From: Flavobacteria bacterium BBFL7
GTDB lineage: Bacteria > Bacteroidota > Bacteroidia > Flavobacteriales > Flavobacteriaceae
Direction: 5' to 3'
Length of the DNA stretch: 64,000 nucleotides
Assembly (NCBI GenBank): GCA_000153385.1
Contig: CH672375.1
Span: 602,352-666,351, forward strand
Shown here: one piece after another, positions 55,120 through 63,755 of the stretch
How the letters are laid out: every line of letters begins with the position of its first letter
Position numbering within the stretch: position 1 is the first letter of the stretch
Position numbers and translations under genes: made by a program
The notes under the pieces: model-generated
Database searches by the model: none
The model's input: the letters and a program-made list of their open reading frames with translations, nothing else
Told to the model about the DNA's origin: nothing

Positions 55120-56571
55120 GTGACTTCTACTCAAATACTCATAACCATTGCGGTCTATTTTGCCGTGCTTGTTCTAATATCTTTTATTGTAGGTCGTAAA
55201 GGCGATAGCGCGACATTTTTTAGAGGTAATCGCAGCTCGCCATGGTATGTAGTCGCTTTTGGGATGATAGGTGCATCTTTAAGTGGTGTAACCTTTATAT
55301 CTGTTCCTGGTGCAGTTGAACTGGGCGCAATGAATTATTTTCAAGTGGTACTGGGCTATATACTAGGTTATGTAGTGATAGGATTAGTACTACTACCGCT
55401 ATATTATAGAATGAATCTTACTTCTATTTATAGTTATTTACACGATCGCTATGGTAGCGCGGCACAATATACAGGTTCTAGTTTCTTTTTATTATCTAGA
55501 GTTGTAGGTGCGAGTTTCCGTCTTTACTTAATTGCTGGAGTGTTACAGGATTTTGTTTTTGACAGTATGGGAATCCAGTTCTGGCAAACGGTAACTTTAA
55601 CGGTTATACTTATATGGCTTTACACGTTTAAATCTGGAATCAAAACAATAGTATGGACTGACACGTTGCAGACTCTATTTATGCTTATTGCAGTAGGTGT
55701 GGCCATTTACTTTGTGTCAGATGGATTGGGCTTAAATGGAATAGGAGAAATCACTTCGTTTATAAGTGATAGTGAGATGTCACAAATATTCTTTTTGGAT
55801 GACTGGAAAAGTGGTCAACACTTTGTCAAACAATTTATGGCCGGAGCTTTCATTGCTATAGTCATGACTGGACTAGATCAAGATATGATGCAAAAAAACT
55901 TAACCTGCCGCAGTTTGAAAGATGCTCAAAAGAACATGTTCTGGTTTACTATAGTATTAACGTTTGTAAATTTATTATTTCTAGGATTAGGAGTTCTATT
56001 AACAGAGTATGCTATATCTACCGGTCTAGATGCTCATAAAGACACCTTATTCCCTACGATTGCATTACAGACTAAAATGGGTATAGGTCTAGGTCTTGTA
56101 TTTATACTAGGTTTAATTGCTGCAGCTTACTCTAGTGCAGATAGTGCTCTTACATCTCTAACAACTTCATTTTCTATAGATATATTGAAAATCGAAGAAC
56201 GATATGATGTAAAACAGCAAAACCTACTGCGCAAATTGATACATGTAGGATTCTCAATTGTACTTATACTAGTAATTGTGAGTTTTGAGTATTTGATAAA
56301 AGACGCCAGTGTTATCAATAAGCTATTTACATTTGCTGGATACACCTATGGACCACTATTGGGATTATTCTCTTTCGGAATATTAACAAGACTCAAAGTG
56401 CATCATATCGCAACACCATTTATCGCGGTTGCGTCACCTTTTATAGCCTATACATTAAGTTGGCTAGCTCTTGAAATGTTCGGGTTTGAATTTGGCTTTT
56501 TTATATTACTACTTAATGGAGCAGTAACATTTATAGGATTGCTGATTGTATCTTTATTTACAAAAAACTAG
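55120..56571 (+). CDS. Sodium:solute symporter (SSS family)
   Basis: This protein imports a solute with Na+. I choose the GTG at 55120, which gives MTSTQILITIAVYFAVLVLI, the start typical of this group (483 residues); the open frame reaches an ATG at 55087, adding 11 residues. About thirteen membrane segments are visible. Family motifs are GRKGDSATFFRGNRSSPWYV, GMIGASLSGVTFISVPGAVE and LGLIAAAYSSADSALTSLTT (the sodium-site helix 8). The substrate is unknown. The stop overlaps the convergent CoA-binding gene by 4 nt. Confidence 0.9.
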   Translation: MTSTQILITIAVYFAVLVLISFIVGRKGDSATFFRGNRSSPWYVVAFGMIGASLSGVTFISVPGAVELGAMNYFQVVLGYILGYVVIGLVLLPLYYRMNLTSIYSYLHDRYGSAAQYTGSSFFLLSRVVGASFRLYLIAGVLQDFVFDSMGIQFWQTVTLTVILIWLYTFKSGIKTIVWTDTLQTLFMLIAVGVAIYFVSDGLGLNGIGEITSFISDSEMSQIFFLDDWKSGQHFVKQFMAGAFIAIVMTGLDQDMMQKNLTCRSLKDAQKNMFWFTIVLTFVNLLFLGLGVLLTEYAISTGLDAHKDTLFPTIALQTKMGIGLGLVFILGLIAAAYSSADSALTSLTTSFSIDILKIEERYDVKQQNLLRKLIHVGFSIVLILVIVSFEYLIKDASVINKLFTFAGYTYGPLLGLFSFGILTRLKVHHIATPFIAVASPFIAYTLSWLALEMFGFEFGFFILLLNGAVTFIGLLIVSLFTKN

Positions 56572-56930
56572 TATTGTCCTGTCCCTAATAGTACTAATGT
56601 ACAAGCAACCTCAGACTTAATACCTGCTTGATTTAATTTCTCATAGAACTCTGGATTCTCAGTTCCAGGATTAAAAATCACACGTTGAGGTTTTAAGCTA
56701 ATAATATAATCATAGTACTGCGGTTGACGTTGTGCGTTAAGATATAGTGTAACTGTATCGATACCTTTAAAAGGTAATAATTCTTTATGAATCTTAACAT
56801 CGTCCACCATACCTGTGCGCATACCTATAGCAACAGTTTCCATATTGTATTTACGTAATCGATAGATTGCAATATTAGAATAACGTTCTTCTTTAAGTGA
56901 TGCTCCTAGTACTAATGTTTTTTTAGACAT
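56568..56930 (-). CDS. CoA-binding domain protein (YccU-like)
   Basis: This 120-residue single-domain CoA-binding Rossmann protein starts KKTLVLGASLKEERYSNIAI, with a glycine-type loop VLGAS. The middle part GIDTVTLYLNAQRQPQYYDY and RVIFNPGTENPEFYEKLNQA, and the end VACTLVLLGTGQY, match the YccU family. The bound ligand and role are not settled. It overlaps the symporter's stop by 4 nt, convergent. No operon partner is evident. Confidence 0.88.
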   Translation of the reverse strand: MSKKTLVLGASLKEERYSNIAIYRLRKYNMETVAIGMRTGMVDDVKIHKELLPFKGIDTVTLYLNAQRQPQYYDYIISLKPQRVIFNPGTENPEFYEKLNQAGIKSEVACTLVLLGTGQY

Positions 56931-57098
56931 ATTTTAAGATAATTGCTGTAACAATAATACAAAAGTATCGTCTTTTAGATGAAGAGGCTGATTACCTTTT
57001 GATTTATTTGATTAAGATTGAATTTTATGAAAAAGAAAAGTTCAAGATAACAATCGTATAGTTCATAATTAATGGTTAGTGTTATTATACGATTTAGA

Positions 57099-57126
57099 AA
57101 ACCCGAGCTTGCAGGCTCGGGTTTTT
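57099..57126. terminator. Intrinsic terminator
   Basis: AAACCCGAGC / GCTCGGGTTT stem with loop TTGCAG, followed by a T-tract and preceded by A residues, between the fabH-like gene and the CoA-binding gene. Confidence 0.85.
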
Positions 57127-57156
57127 GATTTTAAATGATTAAAAAAAGCATCTTTC

Positions 57157-58164
57157 TTACCACTTCATTACAGCACTAGCCCATGTAAATCCACTACCAA
57201 AGGCTGCTAAAACAACCGTATCACCTTCTTTAATTTTACCTTCTTCCCATGCCTCACATAATGCAATCGGAATTGACGCTGCAGTAGTGTTACCATATCT
57301 CTGGATATTATTGTACACCTGATCGTCTGATAACTGAAATTTCTTTTGAATAAATTGAGAAATACGCAAGTTTGCCTGGTGTGGTACGAGCATATCGATA
57401 TCACTTACCTCAAGATTGTTTGCCTTTAAACCTTCCATAATCACCTCGCTAAAACGCACTACTGCATTTTTAAATACAAACTGACCATTCATATAAGGAT
57501 AATAAGGAATGTCCTCTTGTGGGTTTTCTTCAATTAATTGAGGTACCCAATGGTTAGTAGATGGACCTTTAAGCGATAACTCAAGTGCATGCTTTCCTTC
57601 ACTATGTAAGTGAGTAGAAAGAACTCCATGACCATCCACTTCACTTCTTGAAAGCACTGCAGCTCCTGCACCATCACCAAAAATCACTGAAACCGATCTA
57701 CCACGAGTCGTAAAATCTAGTCCACCGCTATGATTCTCTGATCCTATCACGAGCACATTTTTATACATACCGGTTTTAATAAATTGATCTGCAACAGACA
57801 GAGCATATACAAAACCACTACACTGGTTACGCACATCTATCGCCGGACAGGTGTGTATATTCATCATTTCCTGTACTTGCACACCACAACCAGGAAAATA
57901 ATAATCTGGTGATAAGGTCGCAAACACAATCATATCGATGTCATCTTTAGAAACCTTAGCACGTTCTAGCGCCATTTCTGCAGCTTTTACACCCATGACA
58001 GCAGTAGAGTTTCCGTCACCTTTTTTAATATGACGTCTTTCCTTGATACCAGTACGTTCCTGTATCCAGGCGTCATTAGTATCCATTAATTTGGAGAGGT
58101 CATCGTTAGTAACTATATTTTCTGGGACATATTTTCCCATTCCGGTAATGCGAGAAGTATACAT
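57157..58164 (-). CDS. 3-oxoacyl-ACP synthase III (FabH-like)
   Basis: This 335-residue thiolase-fold enzyme condenses an acyl-CoA primer with malonyl-ACP. The catalytic triad is complete: Cys115 (RNQCSGFVY), His262 (PHQANLRIS) and Asn292 (YGNTTAASIP). The N-terminal ITGMGKYVPENIVTNDDLSK and the glycine-rich FGDGAGAAVL and AFGSGFTWASAVMKW segments are normal. Flavobacteriia usually have a main fabH in a plsX-rpmF cluster; this solitary copy may be a paralog with another acyl preference, so I withhold the symbol. It is divergent from alkB. Confidence 0.9.
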   Translation of the reverse strand: MYTSRITGMGKYVPENIVTNDDLSKLMDTNDAWIQERTGIKERRHIKKGDGNSTAVMGVKAAEMALERAKVSKDDIDMIVFATLSPDYYFPGCGVQVQEMMNIHTCPAIDVRNQCSGFVYALSVADQFIKTGMYKNVLVIGSENHSGGLDFTTRGRSVSVIFGDGAGAAVLSRSEVDGHGVLSTHLHSEGKHALELSLKGPSTNHWVPQLIEENPQEDIPYYPYMNGQFVFKNAVVRFSEVIMEGLKANNLEVSDIDMLVPHQANLRISQFIQKKFQLSDDQVYNNIQRYGNTTAASIPIALCEAWEEGKIKEGDTVVLAAFGSGFTWASAVMKW

Positions 58165-58167
58165 ATT

Positions 58168-58175
58168 TATCTTTG
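58168..58175 (+). promoter_or_regulatory. Candidate -7 promoter element for alkB
   Basis: TATCTTTG fits TAnnTTTG, 64 nt before the chosen ATG at 58240. Confidence 0.38.
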
Positions 58176-58239
58176 TAAGAGTCGCAAGATAAGACCTAGC
58201 CTACATAACGTGCTAAAAGTTTTCCTTAAATTAATATGC

Positions 58240-58845
58240 ATGCATAACAATTTGTTCCCATCAGATTTTCCAGATATACCAGATGCTCAAGTGCAATATG
58301 ATGGTAATTTTTACGCTTTCGCGGAAGCGCAACAACTACTATCTAAACTACTTAAAAAAACACCATGGAGACAAAATAAGATTACGGTTTATGGTAAAGA
58401 ACACGACGAACCTAGACTAACCCAACTGTATGGCGATCCAGGAATAAAATATGGATATAGCAATATCTCTTATGATGCCTTGCCATGGACAGAAACATTG
58501 CAAAAAATCAAACAAGATGTTGAAAAAGCTACAGGCGCAACTTTTAACATATGCCTTATCAACCGATATAGAAATGGGCAAGACTCCAATGGCTGGCACG
58601 CAGATAATGAGAAAGAACTAGGCATTAATCCCATAATTGCCTCTATAAGTCTAGGTCAAGAAAGGTTTTTTCATTTGAAACATCATCATAATAAAGACTG
58701 GAAATTTAAATTTCCACTACAACATGGTAGCTTATTAGTTATGGCAGGTGAAACACAACATACCTATAAACATCAAATTGCCAAAACTAAAAGACTAATT
58801 GGTGAACGTATCAACCTTACTTTTAGGAAAATAGTTCAACCATAG
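58240..58845 (+). CDS. alkB: AlkB-type 2-oxoglutarate/Fe(II) dioxygenase
   Basis: This enzyme removes alkyl groups from nucleic-acid bases by oxidation. From the ATG at 58240 it has 201 residues (MHNNLFPSDFPDIPDAQVQY); a GTG at 58210 would add ten. The Fe(II) site is His120 and Asp122 in NGWHADNE and His178 in YKHQIAKTKR. The 2-oxoglutarate arginines are in GERINLTFRK (Arg190, Arg196). The nucleotide-side motif LTQLYGDPGIKYGYSN and the loop ICLINRYRNGQD match the ALKBH2/3-like bacterial group. A near-copy of the CGCTTTCGCGAAAGCG palindrome (58314-58329) is read YAFAEA. Confidence 0.92.
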   Translation: MHNNLFPSDFPDIPDAQVQYDGNFYAFAEAQQLLSKLLKKTPWRQNKITVYGKEHDEPRLTQLYGDPGIKYGYSNISYDALPWTETLQKIKQDVEKATGATFNICLINRYRNGQDSNGWHADNEKELGINPIIASISLGQERFFHLKHHHNKDWKFKFPLQHGSLLVMAGETQHTYKHQIAKTKRLIGERINLTFRKIVQP

Positions 58846-58917
58846 TTTAGATTAGTGTTAACGTTAAGAAATATCTAGTGAATGTAAATTAGTAATCTAG
58901 TTTACGACTACTTATTT

Positions 58918-59214
58918 ATGGCAAGAGCAAAAGATATTTTAAAAGACCTAGATGAACGAGCGATAGACCGTATTATAGAAATGGGCTGGGAAGATCGTAC
59001 ACCATTTGATGCTATCGAGGCACAGTTTGGCATTACAGAAAGTCAAGTAATTAAAATCATGCGTAACCAGATGAAGGAAAGTAGTTTCCGTATGTGGCGA
59101 GCACGAGTTCAAGGTCGATCTACAAAACATGTCGCACAACGTGACCCAGAGATGGACCGTTTCCGCTGCTCTAGACAACGTCATATATCAAATAATAAAG
59201 TATCAAAACGATAA
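58918..59214 (+). CDS. TIGR03643 (DUF2805) family protein
   Basis: This 98-residue basic protein has an N-terminal helix-turn-helix-like region (ERAIDRIIEMGWEDRTPFDA, then IEAQFGITESQVIKIMRNQM). The family signature is SSFRMWRARVQGRSTKHVAQ, with RDPEMDRFRCSRQRHIS at the end. The high Arg content and HTH suggest nucleic-acid binding, but the family's role is unknown. It follows alkB by 72 nt on the same strand and ends at a strong terminator. Co-transcription with alkB is possible. Confidence 0.88.
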   Translation: MARAKDILKDLDERAIDRIIEMGWEDRTPFDAIEAQFGITESQVIKIMRNQMKESSFRMWRARVQGRSTKHVAQRDPEMDRFRCSRQRHISNNKVSKR

Positions 59215-59236
59215 TCATAATTCTATTTTAAGAAGT

Positions 59237-59268
59237 AAAAGGAGCAAACTAAGATTGCTCCTTTTTTT
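59237..59268. terminator. Intrinsic terminator after TIGR03643 gene
   Basis: AAAAGGAGCAA / TTGCTCCTTTT stem with loop ACTAAGA and eight-T tract, 22 nt past the stop codon. Confidence 0.88.
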
Positions 59269-59346
59269 TATGGCTATTATTTTCTATTAGGTTGTTTCAA
59301 AAAAATCATCAAATAAATTGTAACAAATTAGTTTTATTCTATACTT

Positions 59347-59366
59347 ATTTAGAAATTTGTCTAAAT
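59347..59366 (+). promoter_or_regulatory. Candidate SdpR-like operator/promoter
   Basis: ATTTAG and CTAAAT form an inverted repeat with an 8-nt centre (AAATTTGT), ending 10 nt before the GTG of the ArsR-type repressor. Autorepression would place an operator here. The site is seen; its function is inferred. Confidence 0.45.
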
Positions 59367-59376
59367 ACCTAATTAA

Positions 59377-59631
59377 GTGAACAGCCTTTTTAAAGCTTTA
59401 AATGATAACACGCGACGAGAAATTCTTGAAATCCTTAAGGATGAAGACCTCAATGCTGGAGAAATAGCAAGTCATTTTGATATTTCTAAACCTAGTATAT
59501 CGCACCATTTAGATTTATTAAAGCAAGCCGGATTAGTAACGGGTATAAAAAAGGGACAGTTTGTTACCTATTCCATTAACACAACGGTCATGGATGATCT
59601 AGTTCAATGGATTATGAAATTAAAAGATTAA
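59377..59631 (+). CDS. ArsR-family autorepressor (SdpR-like)
   Basis: This 84-residue winged-helix repressor starts at a GTG (MNSLFKALNDNTRREILEIL). The HTH is GEIASHFDISKPSISHHLDL and the wing is KKGQFVTYSINTTVMDDLVQ. The SdpR group regulates an adjacent SdpI-like membrane protein gene in many Firmicutes and Bacteroidota; in Bacillus subtilis SdpR and SdpI form a signal-sensing immunity operon. There are no metal-binding cysteines, so it is not a metal sensor of the ArsR type. The downstream gene starts 4 nt after its stop. An inverted repeat lies just upstream. Confidence 0.9.
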   Translation: MNSLFKALNDNTRREILEILKDEDLNAGEIASHFDISKPSISHHLDLLKQAGLVTGIKKGQFVTYSINTTVMDDLVQWIMKLKD

Positions 59632-59635
59632 AATA

Positions 59636-60289
59636 ATGAAGAACTCATCTTTACAAGAAACTGTTATCATCATCCTTACACTGATTCCCTTTACCTACCT
59701 AGGAATGGTTTATAGTGATTTACCAGACACCTTACCTATGCATTGGAATGCACAAGGTGAAGTGGACCGTATGGGTAACAAAAGAGAACTATGGTTAATT
59801 CCTATCTTACTTACTGGATTGATGTACGTTATACTTAAATATGTACCTAAACTAGATCCAAAAGGTCAAATTAAAAAAATGGGTAATAAGTTTGCTCATT
59901 TACGAGTTGCCATCACATTATTTCAGACTGCACTAGCGGTAGGTATTATTTATATGTCTACCACTTATAAGGATGGTGATACCAGTTCACCTACATGGAT
60001 TTTTATGATTATAGGATTATTATTTGTTGTGCTAGGGAATTACATGCCAGCTATGAAACCTAACTATTTTGTAGGTATAAGAACACCATGGACACTTGAA
60101 AATGAGAATGTATGGCGCAAGACACATCGTGTAGGTGCAATTCTATTTATTACATCTGGTATTATAATACTGATCACATCATTGCTATTTGATATGCAAA
60201 TCGCTTTCTATGCAACCATTGGCACAGCATTTGTCATAGTAGCATGGACCTTTATTTATAGTTACACACTTTATAAAAAACTACAGTAA
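59636..60289 (+). CDS. SdpI family membrane protein (DUF1648)
   Basis: This 217-residue protein has six or so hydrophobic segments. The N-terminal DUF1648 motif is LPDTLPMHWNAQGEVDRMGN, and the conserved GNYMPAMKPNYFVGIRTPWT and LENENVWRKTHRVGA are the SdpI signature. In Bacillus, SdpI protects against the SdpC toxin and relays its presence to SdpR; no sdpC-like gene is present here, so immunity to a foreign peptide or a general envelope role are both possible. It is 4 nt after the repressor and 2 nt before the hydrolase gene. Confidence 0.9.
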   Translation: MKNSSLQETVIIILTLIPFTYLGMVYSDLPDTLPMHWNAQGEVDRMGNKRELWLIPILLTGLMYVILKYVPKLDPKGQIKKMGNKFAHLRVAITLFQTALAVGIIYMSTTYKDGDTSSPTWIFMIIGLLFVVLGNYMPAMKPNYFVGIRTPWTLENENVWRKTHRVGAILFITSGIIILITSLLFDMQIAFYATIGTAFVIVAWTFIYSYTLYKKLQ

Positions 60290-60291
60290 TC

Positions 60292-61242
60292 ATGAAAAAA
60301 ATAATCATTTTATTCGCACTACTTCCTCTACTAGGTTTTTCACAAAACCTATTTAATAAAGGCAATAAAGAGGCAGAAAAAGATCCTACAGAATTAAATA
60401 TTACAGAAAATGTTCAAGGAACACTATGGTTACCAGATATTGTTTCTAATCCACCATTAGTGATTATGCTAACTGGCAGTGGCCCTAATGATAGAGATGG
60501 TAATAGTGTGATGACTAAAAACGATAGTCACAAACAACTCGCACTAGCCCTAAAAAAAGAAGGCATTGCTACCTATCGATATGACAAGCGTGTGGTAACA
60601 CAGATGAAAAAGAAAAAAGTAGATCCTAATACTAGCTTTGACGATTTTATAACTGATGCACGTGATATCGTTGCATATTTTGAGAAAGACAAACGCTTTT
60701 CAAAAATTTACATCGCCGGACATAGTCAAGGTTCATTAGTAGGTATGCTAGCCGTTGATAAAAACATTGACGGATTCATATCACTAGCTGGTGCTGGAGA
60801 AGTTATTGATAACGTCATTGTATCTCAAATAGCGGCACAAAGTCCCGGATTGGACACCATCGCGAGAACCACTTTTGATAAAATGCGTGCTCAAGATGAA
60901 ATTGTAGAAGATGTAAATCCTTATCTCATGCAATTACAAGGTCCGCAAATGCAACCTTTTATGGAGTCCTGGATGGCTTATGATCCAGCAATAGAAATCG
61001 CAAAATTAAATACACCTATACTGATTATTAATGGAGATCGTGATTTCCAAGTATCTATAGAACAGGCAAAAATGCTTCACGCCGCAGCACCTTCTAGCCA
61101 ATTAGAAATCATAGAAGGATTGAACCATGTACTTAAAAAAGTAGGTAGTGATGATATAGAAGCTGCCAAGAGTTACACTGATGTCAACTTTCCTATTCAT
61201 CCTATTTTAATCGAGAAAATGGTTGCCTTTATAAAGGAATAA
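60292..61242 (+). CDS. Exported alpha/beta hydrolase
   Basis: This 316-residue protein has a signal peptide (MKKIIILFALLPLLGFSQNL), so it is likely periplasmic or secreted. The alpha/beta hydrolase features are PPLVIMLTGSGPNDRDGNSV, YRYDKRVVTQ, the nucleophile Ser145 in AGHSQGSLVGM, an acid in ILIINGDRDFQVS and the His in GLNHVLKKV. It belongs to the family of short esterases or peptidase-like S9 relatives; substrate unknown. It is 2 nt after the sdpI-like gene, suggesting that the SdpR-like repressor controls it too. Confidence 0.85.
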   Translation: MKKIIILFALLPLLGFSQNLFNKGNKEAEKDPTELNITENVQGTLWLPDIVSNPPLVIMLTGSGPNDRDGNSVMTKNDSHKQLALALKKEGIATYRYDKRVVTQMKKKKVDPNTSFDDFITDARDIVAYFEKDKRFSKIYIAGHSQGSLVGMLAVDKNIDGFISLAGAGEVIDNVIVSQIAAQSPGLDTIARTTFDKMRAQDEIVEDVNPYLMQLQGPQMQPFMESWMAYDPAIEIAKLNTPILIINGDRDFQVSIEQAKMLHAAAPSSQLEIIEGLNHVLKKVGSDDIEAAKSYTDVNFPIHPILIEKMVAFIKE

Positions 61243-61254
61243 TTTCTTAATAAT

Positions 61255-61274
61255 TACGCTTTCGCGAAAGCGTA
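61255..61274. repeat. CGCTTTCGCGAAAGCG palindrome, copy 10 (intergenic)
   Basis: Perfect 20-bp TACGCTTTCGCGAAAGCGTA 12 nt after the hydrolase stop codon, before the DUF819 gene. Confidence 0.9.
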
Positions 61275-61332
61275 TTTTACACCACACAATATATATAAAG
61301 TCGTATTTTGCAACTCTACAAAATATGACTTT

Positions 61333-62661
61333 ATGATTTTTCAAGAGATAGTAGAAAAGACCATTGACACAACACCTTTTATCACTAAAGACACCATCGT
61401 TTTTGGTTTATTGATGATATGTCTCGCATTGGTATTCTATTCATCTTCTTTAAAAAAAGGCTTTTGGGCTGGATTTTACAAGATTGTTCCAGCTTTATTG
61501 ATGTGTTATTTATTGCCTTCTATCTTAAGCTCTCTCGGAATTATTGCTCCAGAATGGACCACAATAGCTCAGGATGGTACGGTTACCGAGAATAGCTCAT
61601 CTTTATATTACATGGCGTCGCGTTACTTATTACCAGCAGCACTAGTGTTGATGACATTATCTATAGACTTAAAGGCCGTATTTAATCTAGGACCTAAGGC
61701 ACTTATTATGTTTCTTACAGGAACGATAGGAATTGTTATCGGTGGACCTATCGCTATTTTAATTATTGGCTCATTTTCTCCGGAGACAGTCGGTGGCGAA
61801 GGTTTTGACGCAGTATGGCGCGGACTTTCTACTCTTGCTGGTAGTTGGATAGGTGGTGGCGCAAATCAAACAGCTATGCTTGAAGTATATGAATTTAATC
61901 AAGCAAAATATGGCGGTATGGTACTGGTTGATATAGTGGTGGCTAACTTATGGATGGGAATTCTTCTTTTTGGTATAGGGAAAGCTGCAAAAATTGATCA
62001 ATGGTTTGGTGCGGACAGTCGTGCGATAGAAGATCTTAAAAAACGAGTATCCGATTATACAGCAAGTGTAAAACGAGAAGCTACTTTTACAGACAAGATG
62101 GTGATGTTAGGAATAGGTTTTGGAGCTGTAGCGATTGCTCATTTTGGAGCAAATTATCTATCTGATTTAACAAGTAACATCGATGGAATTTCTGATAATA
62201 TTTATTTAAGCTTTTTAACCAGTCAATTTTTCTGGATGATATCTATTGCTACATTAATAGGTATTATATTATCCTTTACACCAGCAAAGAGTTATGAAGG
62301 CACTGGTGCTAGTAGTATAGGAAGTATTTTTATTTATGTACTAGTAGCGACCATAGGAATGAAAATGGACTTGACACAAATTGTAGAAAACCCATTATTA
62401 ATTTTAGTAGGTATCGTATGGATGGCTATCCACGCTGGATTATTAATCCTTATGGCTAAACTGATTAAAGCACCATATTTTTTCCTTGCAGTAGGCTCTC
62501 AAGCTAACGTAGGTGGAGCCGCCAGTGCTCCTATCGTTGCTGCCGAGTTTCATCCTTCACTCACTAGCGTTGGTGTTTTACTAGCAGTATTCGGCTATGT
62601 AGTTGGAACCATAGGTGCTATTACTTGTACTATACTCATGCAAATTGTAGCAACATCTTAA
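61333..62661 (+). CDS. DUF819 family membrane protein (YjcL-like)
   Basis: This 442-residue integral membrane protein has about eleven or twelve hydrophobic segments. The family motifs are VWRGLSTLAGSWIGGGANQT in the first half and LIKAPYFFLAVGSQANVGGA then ASAPIVAA in the second, an inverted-repeat-like arrangement of the two halves. Members resemble small secondary transporters; substrate unknown. It is monocistronic between a palindrome and the DUF4369 gene. The TAA stop precedes the true start of the next gene by 80 nt. Confidence 0.88.
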   Translation: MIFQEIVEKTIDTTPFITKDTIVFGLLMICLALVFYSSSLKKGFWAGFYKIVPALLMCYLLPSILSSLGIIAPEWTTIAQDGTVTENSSSLYYMASRYLLPAALVLMTLSIDLKAVFNLGPKALIMFLTGTIGIVIGGPIAILIIGSFSPETVGGEGFDAVWRGLSTLAGSWIGGGANQTAMLEVYEFNQAKYGGMVLVDIVVANLWMGILLFGIGKAAKIDQWFGADSRAIEDLKKRVSDYTASVKREATFTDKMVMLGIGFGAVAIAHFGANYLSDLTSNIDGISDNIYLSFLTSQFFWMISIATLIGIILSFTPAKSYEGTGASSIGSIFIYVLVATIGMKMDLTQIVENPLLILVGIVWMAIHAGLLILMAKLIKAPYFFLAVGSQANVGGAASAPIVAAEFHPSLTSVGVLLAVFGYVVGTIGAITCTILMQIVATS

Positions 62662-62741
62662 GACTATCTCATAACTATTTCAAAAGACTATATGGTATAA
62701 GTCAAACTTATATATCATATTTGCAGCCCAATAAAAAGCTC

Positions 62742-63455
62742 ATGAAAAACACATTTATAGCCATAATCACTTTATTAATTTTAACCTCTTGCGGCAATGA
62801 TAAAAGTGGCAATCTAATCGTTAATGGTACCGTAGATGGCCTTAAGATAGGTAAGCTATACTTACAACAATTGCAGGATACTACTTTAGTAAACGTAGAT
62901 TCTGTTATTGTAGATGGAGAAGCACCTTTTGAAATGAGTGCGACTATAGATGAACCACAATTAATGTACTTATACCTAGATAAGAAAGACGGCACTATCT
63001 ATGATGACAGGCTAACATTTTTTGCAGAGGATACGATCATAACAATCAATACGACACTCGATAAATTTGAAACTAGCGCTATAGTATCTGGCTCAAAAAA
63101 TCAAAAGTTGTATAATGAGTTTAATAAAATTAATAAGCAACTTTCTAACCGTTATACTGAGTTATTTAAGCGCAGTATGAATTTAAGTCAAGCTGATGTG
63201 AGAGATCAAGATTCTATTGATGCCCTATCTACTGACATCAATAAGCATTTGAAAAGAAAAGTAGGATATGCATTAAATTTTGCAATGTTTAATAAGGACT
63301 ATGAAATTGCCCCATTTATACTTTTAAAAGAAGGTTATGAAGCTAATCCAGTATATCTAGATAGTGCTTATAACATGATGCCAAAAAAAATTCAGAGCAG
63401 TCGTTATGGAAAACAACTGTCTGAATTTATTAAAGAAAGAAAAGAGGAATTATAA
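62742..63455 (+). CDS. DUF4369 domain lipoprotein
   Basis: From the ATG at 62742 this is a 237-residue lipoprotein (MKNTFIAIITLLILTSCGND, lipobox Cys17). The open frame reaches 62625, but the extra 39 residues overlap the DUF819 gene and hide the signal. The mature N-terminal half (NLIVNGTVDGLKIGKLYLQQ then LQDTTLVNVDSV) is the DUF4369 beta domain. It often precedes a thioredoxin-like domain in Bacteroidota, but no CxxC thioredoxin motif is seen and the protein ends with a helical tail (SRYGKQLSEFIKERKEEL). Function unknown. The stop overlaps the convergent gene by 6 nt. Confidence 0.85.
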   Translation: MKNTFIAIITLLILTSCGNDKSGNLIVNGTVDGLKIGKLYLQQLQDTTLVNVDSVIVDGEAPFEMSATIDEPQLMYLYLDKKDGTIYDDRLTFFAEDTIITINTTLDKFETSAIVSGSKNQKLYNEFNKINKQLSNRYTELFKRSMNLSQADVRDQDSIDALSTDINKHLKRKVGYALNFAMFNKDYEIAPFILLKEGYEANPVYLDSAYNMMPKKIQSSRYGKQLSEFIKERKEEL

Positions 63456-63716
63456 TTTATTGATACGCTCAATAAGTTCTCCACCTTTAGTTTCAAGATC
63501 TTTGCGCACACTTTTTAAGTGAGCTTTGCGGTTTTCAACACTTTTGTCGTTCACTTTTGCGATTAATTCATCAAAAACAACAATACTGTCGTCTACAATC
63601 GCTTCAGTTGCTGCAACATCTGCATCTGGATTAGCATCTTGTTGAATTAATGCTGCGTCTATAATATCTCCTATTACAAAGTTGATATCTTGTTTAAGGT
63701 CTCTAATACTTGCCAT
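63450..63716 (-). CDS. Small helical hypothetical protein
   Basis: This 88-residue protein is predicted to be nearly all helix: MASIRDLKQDINFVIGDIID, an acidic ANPDADVAATEAIVDDSIVV, then basic NRKAHLKSVRKDLETKGGEL. Homologs of this size next to manA-like genes are, from memory, common in Flavobacteriia, but I know no function. There is no signal peptide. It lies 39 nt downstream of the truncated manA-like gene on the same strand, so the two may share a transcript. Confidence 0.78.
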   Translation of the reverse strand: MASIRDLKQDINFVIGDIIDAALIQQDANPDADVAATEAIVDDSIVVFDELIAKVNDKSVENRKAHLKSVRKDLETKGGELIERINKL

Positions 63717-63755
63717 GGTAAATTATTTTGTGCAAAAATACGCCAAAATTATACG

